Below are positions 13,475-26,500 of a stretch of 64,000 nt of DNA, piece after piece (positions within the stretch are counted from its first letter, which is position 1; each line of letters starts with the position of its first letter). The translations under genes were made by a program, and so were the position numbers. The notes below the pieces were generated by a model. That model saw only the letters and a program-made list of their open reading frames with translations, was not told where the DNA came from and ran no database searches. Source of the DNA: Rotaria sordida. Lineage: Eukaryota; Rotifera; Eurotatoria; Philodinida; Philodinidae. The stretch is taken from assembly GCA_905250125.1 (NCBI GenBank), contig CAJNOL010000244.1:1-64000 (forward strand), given 5' to 3'.

Positions 13475-14055
13475 TTAATCAATAGATTCTGATGGCATAG
13501 ATCGAATACGGCGACAACGATGTTGTGGGGTACTCGTTGAATTTGATACAATTTGATGCAATGGTTGTTCATATTTTGCACGTAAACGACGTTCAAAACG
13601 AAGAAAACTTTGACGTTGACGTTGTATTTGTCGTTTTAATTGTCGGAAATTTAATCTTTTTTTTCTTTTTATAGATAGCGTTTGTCGTCGTCGTCTTCGA
13701 TGACGATATTTTTCTTTAAGCAAACGTGCTTCAATTTGTACTTGAATATTTTCATCAATTAATTTACGTGCTTCATTTTCAAGACGTTCACTTTCTTCCT
13801 GTAAATGAGCCGTTGTTGCAAGTAATTCATTTAGTTCATTCTCTTTAAATATTAAAACAAAAATTTTCAACAAAATATTTTTTTTTAATATATACATACG
13901 AAGTTGTTCAATTAATTGATTGTATTGATCAGTGGCTGTATTATCAACTTGACTTTGATCGTTCTAATATTCATATATATATATATATATATATAAAATT
14001 TCATATTTCAAAAATATTTTAAAATATTTGAACTTACTTTTCGTTCTCGACACAT
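13475..14055 (-). CDS. Short basic coiled-coil protein, unidentified
   Basis: Three exons: 14038-14055, 13900-13963 and 13475-13842 (149 residues, junctions in frame). The start MCRERK is chosen because an in-frame TAA lies just upstream. Residues ~15-80 form a heptad-like coiled coil (NELNELLATTAHLQEESER, LENEARKLIDEN). A very basic region follows (RHRRRRRQTLSIKRKKR, then RQLKRQIQRQRQ), and the tail is Ser/Pro-rich. The layout suggests a small coiled-coil protein that binds nucleic acid, tubulin or another acidic partner. I recognise no family. It lies just downstream of TSC2 on the same strand (stop of TSC2 at 14512). Confidence 0.62.
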
Positions 14056-14511
14056 TTCAAATTATCTTCGGCCGTAGATCTAAATAAACAGTTCGTATTT
14101 TTTTTTAATCAAAATATTCAATATTAATAACCATCAGTCCTCTCTTCCTATTTTATTGCTATCATCATTATTTGCCTAGTATCGACTTGTCGAATACAAC
14201 ACATAGAATAACGAAGACGCAGATGACAACAAGAAAAAAAAGACACCAGTGAGAAATATGCAAAAAATAATAAATCTGGCAAATACAAACGACTGTTTTG
14301 GTCTTATTAAAGAATAAATGTATAGAAGACAAAAAAAAAATGAAAAGTGTACTGCCCGAATCAATACGCAATAGAAAGCGAATAACGACAACAAAAAAAA
14401 AGAAGAAGAAGACTTAGTTTCTAATAAACAGTTGATTGTATTTGAAAGTGGAGTGAAATCTGGCTTTGAAAATTTTCTTGTTCTTTTTTTTTTTTTGAAA
14501 TGAATTTATTG

Positions 14512-17500
14512 TCAATTATTATAAGAAAGACAACAACGAGTATGTAATGATCGAAATGCTTGAAGACGATTTTGCCATGGTGATATGACAAAAGGAATAG
14601 GTGATGATGAACGTTGACGAACTTCAAGTTCACCTTGTTGACATAAACATAATGCTAATGTACGAACATATGATGCAACATATTCATCAGATAATAAATA
14701 ATCAATATTATGTAATAATGTTGAGTCCATCATTGAAGAATTTTCTATTTTAATAATAAAAAAAAAAAGACAAAAATAAATGTTTTATCATTCGATTTAA
14801 GTATCAGTCAAAAGATAGGTTTCTAGTACTTTTGTTTTAAGATTTTAGATCACTATGATATACAATGAATACCAAATTTATTCAACAAAGTTAATTTTCA
14901 ATTTTTTTCTACTGTCGTAAGTATTAGAACAAGTGATTTCCAATAAAAATATAAAGAAAATAAAAATGACTATCAGATTTACATAAATAGGGACTTCAGA
15001 AAACCAAAGTCCTAGTTTTTCAGCACTTCAAATGCATAAATATAATTATACTTAGATTACATAAAAAATAATTCTCTACAAAATAAGACGTCTACGGGTG
15101 AGTGCTCTAAGGCGCTTTTTAGCTGAAATATAGCAATTTAATTAAACGTCGGAGGTTTTCTATAGGAAATATTTTAAAAAACTGGCAAGTCTATAATGTC
15201 CTTTATTATCAAAAATATGCTTCTGGTAAAATATGAACAACACTCGATGATAATGTTAATCATGTAATTTAATTTATAATAGTGGATTAAGTTCTATTTT
15301 ATTTTTCATTCACAAAAAAAGAAAAAGAACGTCTGTGTAATAAATCTTGTGCCGTAATTTAACGTGGGTGTCGGTCTTGATATTCACTTTTCTCACATTC
15401 ACATCCAATGTCACTTAAACATATTTTGTTTTGATCAGTTATAAAATATGGTGTAGACACAACTAATCGTGATTTAATAAAATCCTGCATATAGACAAGT
15501 TAAATATTTGTCGAAGTATATTTGGATTACAGCGTTATCCATATTCCAGTAACATTATATTTAAAAAAACAACAATCGAGGATAAGGAACATTTTCACAC
15601 GAGGGATCATTTCTCAAGAACATTTTTTTCAAGGACGAACTGTCCCGAACATTTTATAAAGGACATTTTAGCATATATTGAAAAAAGAACCGACTTCAGC
15701 AACTTCCATAGTATTGATGTATCTCTGCTAAACAACATCGTAGAGAGATCGGAGATGTCTCATTTTGTAGAAAATTGTTTTTATGTAGTCTCAATAAAAT
15801 TATATTTATGCGTTCTAGATGCTACAAAACCAGGACTTTAGTTTTCTGAACAACCTATCTTTAAGAATGACATATTCTTCCAAAACTAATTGCCGATAAT
15901 TAGAGATATATGATACTGTTTATATAAAGAATATTATTTCGTTTTCGAAACTATCGTTATAATAAAAAGTTATCTGTACTATTTGACTTAAAGTTGAAAA
16001 GATGCAAAAATTCATCATCATCATCATTAGTTATGAGGTGTTCAAAAGCATATTAAAATATTTGTATTCGACAAACTTGAGTTTAACTGAAATTAATAAT
16101 CCTCTAATGGCATATTTAGCAATTAAGACTCATAGGGCATCCAGAAAGTTGCACATGAGTTTAGAAAATTCATCTATATACTCTAAAACTTAATAAAAAT
16201 TCAAATAGCTAGGAAATTGAAATACTGTTAATCCAATATTGAGACTAATAAAGAATTCTTTAACAAACAAACAAAAAAAAAATAACATACGTGCTATATT
16301 AGTTTGAGTTCGTCGTTTAAGTCGAATACGAGTATAATTTGAATCTATTTGTGGACAAACTTCAATTGCATATTGACATACTCCACTCTAAAAAATGATT
16401 TGAATAAAAATTTTTTTTTTTGTCAATTAAAAATTTTAATTCTTACTTTTAATGTTTTCATTTCAAATGGATAATCACTTTCATTATAAACAATAACAAC
16501 ACAATCATTTCCAATTAATTTTTTTTTAAATTCATGATCTGATCGCGTATTTGGCAGCATTGTTGATGTATGAAATAACACTAAATAATATAAAGATTAA
16601 AATTTTTAAAAAAAAATTTCTTTTTTTTTGTTTATTTACCTTGATAAATTGAATTTTGCCAGATATAAGCATATTGACCACAATTATCCGAATTATTAGC
16701 ATCTAATAATGGACAATAAAAATTCTCTTGTTGTAAATCTTGTATTGATTTCAATTTAGCTATTGATAACATAAATTGTTTATAACGTTTTGATGTTTGA
16801 ATATTTGATAAAATATTTATTTCAGTTATTTCCTAGAAAATAATCATATTTTCTTTTTATATTTAAATAAAAATAAATATTTAATTTTACCTGTCCAGGA
16901 TGAATATAAACAACACCAATCTTTGCTATACGTACTGGTTCTACATTATCCATTAATTCTATTGATTTACGAGCTTCCTGAATTAAATTAGAAATAAATT
17001 TATAAAAAAAAAAGCGAAGAATTTTCTATTAGTCATACGGATGGTACACGAAGAACTCTTTGAGGAAAATAATGTTCATTATGACGATTTAACATACCCT
17101 CTTCATCTTTTCGACTACATAATAACAAAAGTTCATTAAAAAAATAAAAAAATAAAAATTCAAGTTCTTACTCAATATTAATAATAATTGATTGAAGTTC
17201 ATCGTGTAATACAGTTTCATTGATTGAATAATTATTCTGTTCTTGTTGCCAATAATTAGGAATAGTTTTAATTAATTTTAATTTATCAGCAGCTGCATCA
17301 TTTAATTTAATCGCTAGAAATATAAAGAAAAAAAAATCATGATTTTTATTAAATACTTTTATATTACTTGATTTAAATATCTCACATTTTTTAAACTAAT
17401 TGAAAAAGATTTAGTATTTTTTTAGATTTTTTTAATATTGAAGAACTATAACAATACTTCAATGCATGCTTAGTTTACAATGAAAGGTTGTAGATTGTAA

Positions 17501-20500
17501 GTAAAGAAGATTGATTATATTCGTGTTAAATGAACACTCTCACCAGTAAATTTACTGATTTAAAATATATGTTGCTCATAGGGTACATAGACCGAGGTAT
17601 TCGAATTTCAAGGTTTTTACAACCTATATCATGTGACCACATTTTAAAATTGCAGCAGTATTTATTTTTCTGTTTTCGTTGCCGTTGGATAGGTTTGGCG
17701 GAGGTACATAAGAAAAAAAATAATATTACATACATTCAAAAGCAATTTTACAAAATAGTCCAAGACACCATTACTGTTAAACGTAAGAGTAATAGACACA
17801 AAATTGTGACTGCTGTAACATTTCTTTTGAATATGTGGGATATTTTTACAGCTGTAAGCCGATGCATTCATAGGCGGTGGCAGCTGGATTTATGCTAACT
17901 TTTTTCCACTGTCAATGGCGACTGACATTTTCAACAATGATGGTAGGGCAGTTGAATCTCGCTTGAGTGTTGCCGATTCAGCCAATCGATTTATACATTT
18001 AGATATTGTTTTTGTTTATATAACTCGCCGAGCTCTATGCAATTATGACCAAATAAAAAGAATAATAAATGCTGCTGAAATTTTGACATGACATAAATTA
18101 TAAGTATTTTGAGACTCGAATATTTCGGTTCGTACACGCTATGGATAGCTTCTGTTTTAATTTAGTTAGCTTAACAGTGAGAGCACTCATTTTGCTAGAA
18201 TATGTTTAATCTCGTTAATATACACTATAGAACTTTTCATTATTAGAATAAAAAAAAAAATTTTTTTTCTATTCTATAATAAATAAAATCTATTACCTTC
18301 AAACCAATGGAGTTGTTCATTTTTTGTATGAATAATTCCTGGTGATGCTGATAAATTAATAGCTAAAAATGTTTTTGTACTTGTAAATGAACGAACTGTA
18401 ACAGCAATCCATAAATTTCTTTCATTAAATAATGATCGATTTGTATCTAATTCTATAACATCGAAAAAAAAATTTGTAAGTTAATTGAAATAATAAAAAA
18501 AAAACATCAACCTAATGGTCGAATATGAAGATCATCTTGACATGATGTTAAAGTTTGTAAATTTTTATTTTTTCGAACATTTTGTTTATTTCCATCTGTA
18601 TATCGTCTATAACGATTTTTCATTGTATCATCATGATCATGTGTTAAATTTATTGAAAAATCTTTTGATTGATTGAATTGATGAAAATCATAGGATTTAA
18701 TTTCATATAAAATTTTTTCATCACCTAACCAACTATTATTTAAATGATGACGACGTACTTCACGTGGTAATAATATTAAAATTGAATCTGGTATAATAAG
18801 TTCATATGAATGATCATTTAAATAATTTATTGTTATACGTATTAATTCATCATTTAATTTTTTTAATGGATTATTATTATTATTATCATCAAGATTATTT
18901 ATTTGTGATGATGGTGTCATGTCTAATATTGTCATTTTACGTCTTATTAAATCATTATTATGTATATCATCATTTAATGATGATAATGAACCTGAACGTT
19001 GTAAACGTGTTGGTCGTTCGGGTAAAAATGAATCTTGAACACCAGAAAATGATGTTTCTTGTAATGACTAAAAAAAAAAGTAAAACAAAAGCAATATTAA
19101 ATTCTATTGGATTATCTAGTCGACTTCTAAAGTAATCAAATATGTTTTTTTTTTGTTGGAAAGAGCATTATCTAAACTACAAATTTTGTATCGAACATAT
19201 TTTACCAGAATAAATTCAAGAAGAAGAAAAAGCCGAAAATCAAACACCTCTAAAAGAAAAAAGTTCTTGCAAGCTCACCATTGACCAACCTTACATTCAT
19301 TTCTATGATTGGTTTTTTCTCTAGATCAGAAGCATACGAGACAAACACATTTAATATTGATTTTTGTAGCATAAAGAGTGACCTTTCCAATGATGTATGG
19401 AAAGTTAAAGGACACTATAAAGGTTTGACTATAGAACGGAATATATGTAGGATTGCACAGAAAGAATTCCTCTATCTAATAGTGAATGCATAATCAAGTT
19501 CTACTGTGTATTAGTAGCATATCAATAGATGGCGCCATCGATAGAGATGCCAATGATACGCGGTACGACTTAATAATGCATACACTAATAGATAGAAGAA
19601 GTTTCTCTAGAAGTCTATACATATATATATTCATTTCCGTAGTCAATAATCATCGAAAAACTTATAGCCGTCTTTGCTCTCGGCTTTTATAGCAAAATAT
19701 TGTTGCTTTTGAAAAAGACGGACTAATTTTCTCGCTCAAATCAATTGGTCATTTTGCTATGGTAAGAAATATTTTTTTGAATTATGTTTCTATGATCTGA
19801 CATATTTCGAACACATAAAGCAAAAGAAAAAACAATTCAGTTTCTGCATGATTTCTGAAGATGGTAGCTAGAGCTTGTTGAGTACAAAATTTACAGACTT
19901 AAATCCGACAAGCTCTAATAGTTACTGATGTTCTTGGAAACTTATAGTTCTAACAGAAGACTCTATATTAGAAGAAGTTCATTTTTCAAATCCTGTTGAC
20001 TTTAAACAGTTCAGAATGAATTTAAAATACATTTTTGTGTATTTGATAAAATTTGGTCTACACAGCATAAAGTAATTGAAAAATGTCGACTTTCAAATTT
20101 GCAAAAAGTATTGCAAGAGTTTTTTGAGAGATGTTTCATTTTTGGCTTTTCCTTCTCGATGAATTTTTTCTGAAAAACTATGTCGACTATGAAATTTGAA
20201 GTTCGAACATTATTCTTTCTAATAATGAAAACTTTTTAATGTACAAAAATTAGCTAATAAAGCTCTACTTTTGTAGCAATCGGGATACGAACTTCATACA
20301 TAAATTACATGATTGATTTCTCAATAGAAAACAATCCAACTGCTTTTTGTTTTATTTCTTTAGCCATTGAATACATCTCTCTTTCGACATGCATATATCT
20401 TATATTATGTTTTGTTATGTGTTCCAAATGTGAACAATATTAGAGCATTTCGTCTGCTTGTATTGCTGTTTAAATTAACCTTTGTTTTGTTTTTCCTAAT

Positions 20501-23500
20501 ACACATAACAAACTATTTATTACAAGTCAAGACAACAAGTTAGACAACTTCATTATCCTACTAATCTACAATTTAACCTATCACTCTCATTTTTTACTCT
20601 TAACTCTTTATCAGAGTAGCAACAGATTTTGAACCTCTTATAATATAGTCTAACGAAGTTTTCTCATTTTTCTTTCCATTTCTTTTACAATTCATATGAA
20701 TCTTACTCGAAGAATAAAATAAGAAAAATATTGACGTTGATTCATTGATAATTGATTAAAATAAAAACATAGTATTGTATGAGATAATATAAGATTATGC
20801 GCTGTTTGACATTGATATTGATTTATAATATCAATTAAAATTTGAAAGAAATAACATATTAATACTGTCTCATTGTAATTTTCAAATAAAAGATCTTAAA
20901 ATAAATTTTTAATTAACAAAAAAAAAAAAAAAAATTATTTATATTAAATTAAAAACTTACACATTAAAAATTCAAGAATAATTTGGGATATATAAATATC
21001 ATCGTTAAATTTTTTAGTTAAATATAAAATAATTTTTGGAATATATAATTGAATTTCATCATGAAGATTAGATAAACATATAATAAAACTTTGAATAGCC
21101 ATTATAATAAAAGAAGATTTCGAAGAATTCATTGCTTCAATAAAACAATCAATTAGATTATTGACTTGCGATATTTGATTTTTATAACACGTACAAATAA
21201 TTAAACAATTTAATGATAATGATGATGGTTGATTATATAAATCATCATGAAACTAAACACAAAAAATAAACAATATTTCTTATGAGACAAAAAAAAAGGT
21301 CGATTTCGTTTGAAATCAAATATGCTGAAAAAAAATGAATGAACTTTGAAAGATTTATACTATGAAATATTTCTCAAATGTATATATAATCAAATATAAA
21401 GTCTTTTGATGTATAAAGAACTATAATCGATTCTTCAATTGAATTTGTTAATTTCTATCGAGTAATTATTCATAGATTCTAAGTATACTAGACAAATAAA
21501 ATATTAATTTACATAAAACTTATATTTTATGTTTTTCAATAGTAAATGATTGTTACAGTTCTATTTTTTTTTCTTGATTACTTACCATATTGATCAATAA
21601 TGGTATTAATTGATCAATATTTATATGGCTACGATTAACTATTGATTGTTCTTTAAGAAAATTGCACAAATTTTCTAATATTATATTTGCTACTTCGGAT
21701 GATTCCTACAATATCAAAAAAAAGACGTTTATTGATCAGAATTAAATATACTAATCGGTCTATAAATAACTAGACGATAAAAAAATTCAACATTGCTGGT
21801 ATGTTTTAATCAATTGGACTGATAGATACTGTATACAACTAGCACTGTTAACATTAATGAAAAGATACACTGTATTGGCCAAAAGTATCTCAACCATTCT
21901 TCGAGGCAGAGATGTGAAATTTTTAGTGGGTGTGGATGCAGAGAAGACATTCACATCTATCCTTTCTGAGATTACAGAGAGATACTTCTAGCCAGTGGTG
22001 TATTTCTTTGTTGAGGTTGATAGCGTTTATTCAAAACGATATCGATTGACAGTTTTCTTGTGAACAAAAACTTTGAAAAGTCTTTAATCACCGACGAAAA
22101 ACAAACCCATCCGATTAATGAAAGTAGATTGGAGATATTGTGTATTTTTACCGTCTAGTTATTTATACTCTATCCTATATAACAAAATATCATACATATT
22201 TAAACCAATCGACCATATTTGATAAATAATTATGAAGATCAAGAAATTTTTCATTCTCATTTGTTTTATAATCAGTATTAGTTCTTTAAAGAAAAAAAAA
22301 ATAAATTTTTTTATAATTGGTTTTTTCTTTTGATTGAAAAGTTTTTTTTTTTTGTTACCGATATGTTCCATAGTTAATGCGTTCCATTTTAATTACATAC
22401 ATTCCAATACGTGAATCCGATGAACGTATACGAATATTTAATAATAATTGCCATATAAGAATACGTATTTTCATTTGTATACAGGATACAATTTTAGAAT
22501 AATTTGAAAAAACTTGTTTAATAAAAAAATTTAATATTATTGAACAATGATTAAATGATGTTAAACGTGTATATGTTAAATTAGTCTCAAAAAGTAAACA
22601 CATTTGTTCGAGAATATATTCAATTAATGGTCGATGTATTGATTCCATTGATGAAATATTTGCACAATCTTGTTCATAAATCTAGATTGAAAAAAAAAGA
22701 GAACAAACTCATAGAATCGATACAAAACAATTTCATAAAAGCCAATTCAAAGTACTTTACAATGAATAACTTGCTTTAAAAAGCTTTTTTTTTGTTTTTA
22801 AATATCCTCTGTGTCAAATGAACATATTTTTAAATATGAAATACAAGAATAATTTTATGAAGATTTTTAACTCGTACAAAAAAAAAACAATATTTTTATT
22901 ATTTAGACAATTAGAATAACTGAGTTTTAACTAATTACCTCTTGGAGTATTTTAAAGCAATGATTAGCAATATTTGTATCAATTGAATGGTCAGATAAAA
23001 AATATTCAAATATTGATTTAATTGCATTTTGTTTCATAAGTGCATGTTTACTAAGAAATTCATTTTCAGTTATTGCATTTAAATCAATATGAATTAAATT
23101 TTCTAATGTTTCAAGTATAATTTGACCAATAATTGTCACCTAAATTAAACAGAAAAGAATTACACCGTAGACCATAAATATTTCCACTTTACTCGAAGGT
23201 ATTGGGTTGACCTTTTTTATCAATGATAGAAGAGTGTTTGAAATTTTTTTTTTCTCGTAAGAAAATTGTTAATAAACACTACTCTCATTTGTCGACATCC
23301 ATTTCAATGCGTATGGTGATCTTTCACGGTCTCGAAAAGAAAAAAGGGAAATGCATGACAACTCATGCATGTTTTATGATTTTAACGCCAGAGAGCAACG
23401 AGAAAAGTCATGATAACCTTCATTCAAAAAGTCAAAGTAATCTATAAAAACAAAAGTGGTAGTATGAGTCAATGAAAAATGTTCAAAGTGATGCCCATTA

Positions 23501-26500
23501 GCATCAATGGACTGTTGTAGTCTTTCACGATGTGAGTATTACAGAATAGTAGACTCACACCTAGTTCAGTATTAAAAAACTGTAGATGTACTGTTATTAA
23601 GATGAAAGAAAAGGTAATCCCCGAACTATAGAACAAAAAAAAAATGATCGAGTATATGTGTCAGAAAAGGAATACACACATTAATAAATCTGTTTATATG
23701 TTATCTTATATCAGTATCAATAGATGTGTAAGCCGATCGACTGAAACATTGCAAAATTTTTAACATATATCAACCACCTCCACCATACAAAAATAGATAG
23801 TTGATTTTTTAAAATTTTCTACGTTTAAACTCATTTATCAAAGATGTTCTTGTCTAATGTCCACGCCAGAATTAAAAACGGATGGGCGTTAATTTCATAA
23901 CCCGATAACGGCAACAGTTAGCAATCTATGCTTTTCAGCAGTCCAAAGCGGAGAACACCGAATGTCGTTTTATCTGATACTACATAAGACAAAGTTTTTA
24001 AAAACCCATCATCTCCGCAAAACATTGAAAAAAAATGCACGAAAATGATTTTTCGTTTCGATGTAATCTTGACATGTACTTCAGATCTATAGTTCAAGGC
24101 ACGATTCAAGTGATTATCTTCTCACATCTTAATGTTGGCTATATAAAATTGTGTATTTATTCAGCCAAATTATATAGAATTCTATTGGTTTTTAGCAAAT
24201 TTTCTGACTTTTTATCAAAACTTCCTTGAAACGAAACACTATTTCTATGTTTTTTTTTGAATATTTTGCTAAGATGACGGGTTCCAGAATAATTTTGATT
24301 TATATAGTATAAAATAAAAAGACGTTCGGAATTTTCGTCTTTCAATTGCTGAAAATCGTAGATCGCGAGCTGTTGCTGTTGTTGAATTATTAAGATTACA
24401 CCCGCAAGTCTTGAATTCTGGCGCAAAAATTAGTTTCTTCTCAATGGATTCTCTACCATCGCTTTCTATTTTCCTTTCAAAATTTCTCGAAATCAAAAAA
24501 AATTTAAAAAACAATTCATCGAAAAATTTCAACCGCCATCACCGATTAATGTATCGGCTTTACGAAACTGCGGGTCCTTCCAAATCCGAGTGCGGATCTG
24601 GGTATAGTCTACAAAAATATGAACCCACAACTATATGAAATATTTTTTTATGTAAAAAAAAAAAACTTTGCACATTTCTCTATCATTCATAAAAAAAAAA
24701 AGCTTAATACCTTCAAGCAAAAAGGAAATATTCAAGGTTCATGATATATTATCATATGAGAAAAAAGTATTCAAATATATTTACCTGATCGGTCATTTTA
24801 AACCATAAATATTTATCAAATACCGTTGTTAATACATCAATACGTGTTGTAATTGCTTCTTTAGGGTTTCTATATTTAAGTAAAATATCAAAATTATTTT
24901 TTTTGTTAAACTTAGTATTTGTTTTTAATATTTACAAAATGATATGTTCAATAAGTTCTCTTAATGCAAATGACCATTCAGGATTATTTGGTCGAATAAG
25001 CTGTAAAAGTTTTGTACATGATTGTTTAATCATTTGTTCACGAAGTGGTGTTCTCTAATAGAACAAATGACAAACAAATAAACATTTTTTTTTTACCCCG
25101 AACAATTCTAACCGATATGGATGTTAAACGTTTAATATCAAATAAATGTGTTACTATTGTATGTGGTAAACAGCATAATTTATTTGCTAAATCTTCAAAA
25201 ATATTTAAACAATCTTCATAAAGTGTTCGTGTTGTTGTTGTACTCTTTCGATCGACCTTCAACAAATAAAAAAAATTTAATAAATAATAATAAAATTTTC
25301 TTTTTTCTATCTTCTACAATTAAATATTGATAACATATTTTCATAATTTCATCCATCATTTTCCATACAGTCATACCAAATAAATTTAAAGCACATGAAT
25401 AATTTTTATCATTTATAGATTTTAAAAATTGTTGAAAATTTATTAATATAATATTAACATTTGGACGTTTCATTAATACTTGATGAAGAATTGTTAACCA
25501 ACATAATGGTAATTGTTGAATTCGATTTAAAAAACATTTTCGATGTATTATATCATCATTTGATAATTGTACATGATGTTGAGTTTTTAAACGATATTGA
25601 TGAATATCAATTAATGTTTGAGTTAAAACAAATAATAATGTTGATAATGGATCAATATCATTATTGATTGGAGTTTCTAATCTAAACAAAATACAAAAAA
25701 AAAAAAATTATTTTACATATAATAAAAAAAGAAAAGGTCTTATACCTTTCAACAATTATTCCACATAGAACAGATATGACTGATATACTATGCCATTGAG
25801 CTTTGGCTAAATGATTTGTAATTAACTAAATATAAAACAAAAAAACAAAATAATAATCTCATACGAAATGTTGCACCTTTGTTCGTACTACAGTCAGTAT
25901 ACCAATAGGAGAAGAACTATCGGTATATCGACAATATTTATTCGATTTGAATCACATGAGATCCAGAATTTTATGCTCTGGCGTATCATTTGCATTAGCA
26001 GTCATTTTAAAAAATTGAACCAATATAGAGAATCATTTATTGTGTTAGACCAAACAAATGTTGATCGATTAATTATGAACACTCGTTGAAATCACAATAT
26101 TAATACTAACCAATATTCTAACTACGTAGTTCATCTAATTGAATAGACGATCGATGAATTCGCTGGCGAAACGACTTTTTCCTTAACCATTCTATTCAAG
26201 GAAATAATTTTCTTCCAAATAAGTTATAAACTCTTTTATATCAATTTGAATCTAAGAAACTTTTACAATAACGTTCTGTAATTGATAGAACTATTTTGTA
26301 AAACTTGTATATATAGGAAGTGTAAGTTGTAAGTCGAAGTTTTGTAGCTCTCTCAGCTTCACAGACCTTAATAGCTGAGAATTGAAGACACTGAACGACT
26401 TAGAAGATTCTGGAACCTTCCTTGAGATTTAAGTGGCTGAAACTCACTTATCAATATTCTAAATAACACAGTTTCTGATGTTTTGCGTAAATAAACGATT

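Noticed and set aside
15359-15489. Extra in-frame TSC2 exon
   Set aside because: Joining it to exon 16291-16387 gives a stop after three codons, whereas joining directly to 14512-14744 keeps the frame and the tuberin sequence.
17530-17898. 122-codon plus-strand open frame inside a TSC2 intron
   Set aside because: No recognisable domain, an overlapping open frame on the other strand, no exon signals. Treated as accidental.
18806-19135. 109-codon plus-strand open frame rich in Tyr/His/Leu
   Set aside because: Exact antisense of a TSC2 coding exon full of Asp/Asn codons, therefore a shadow.
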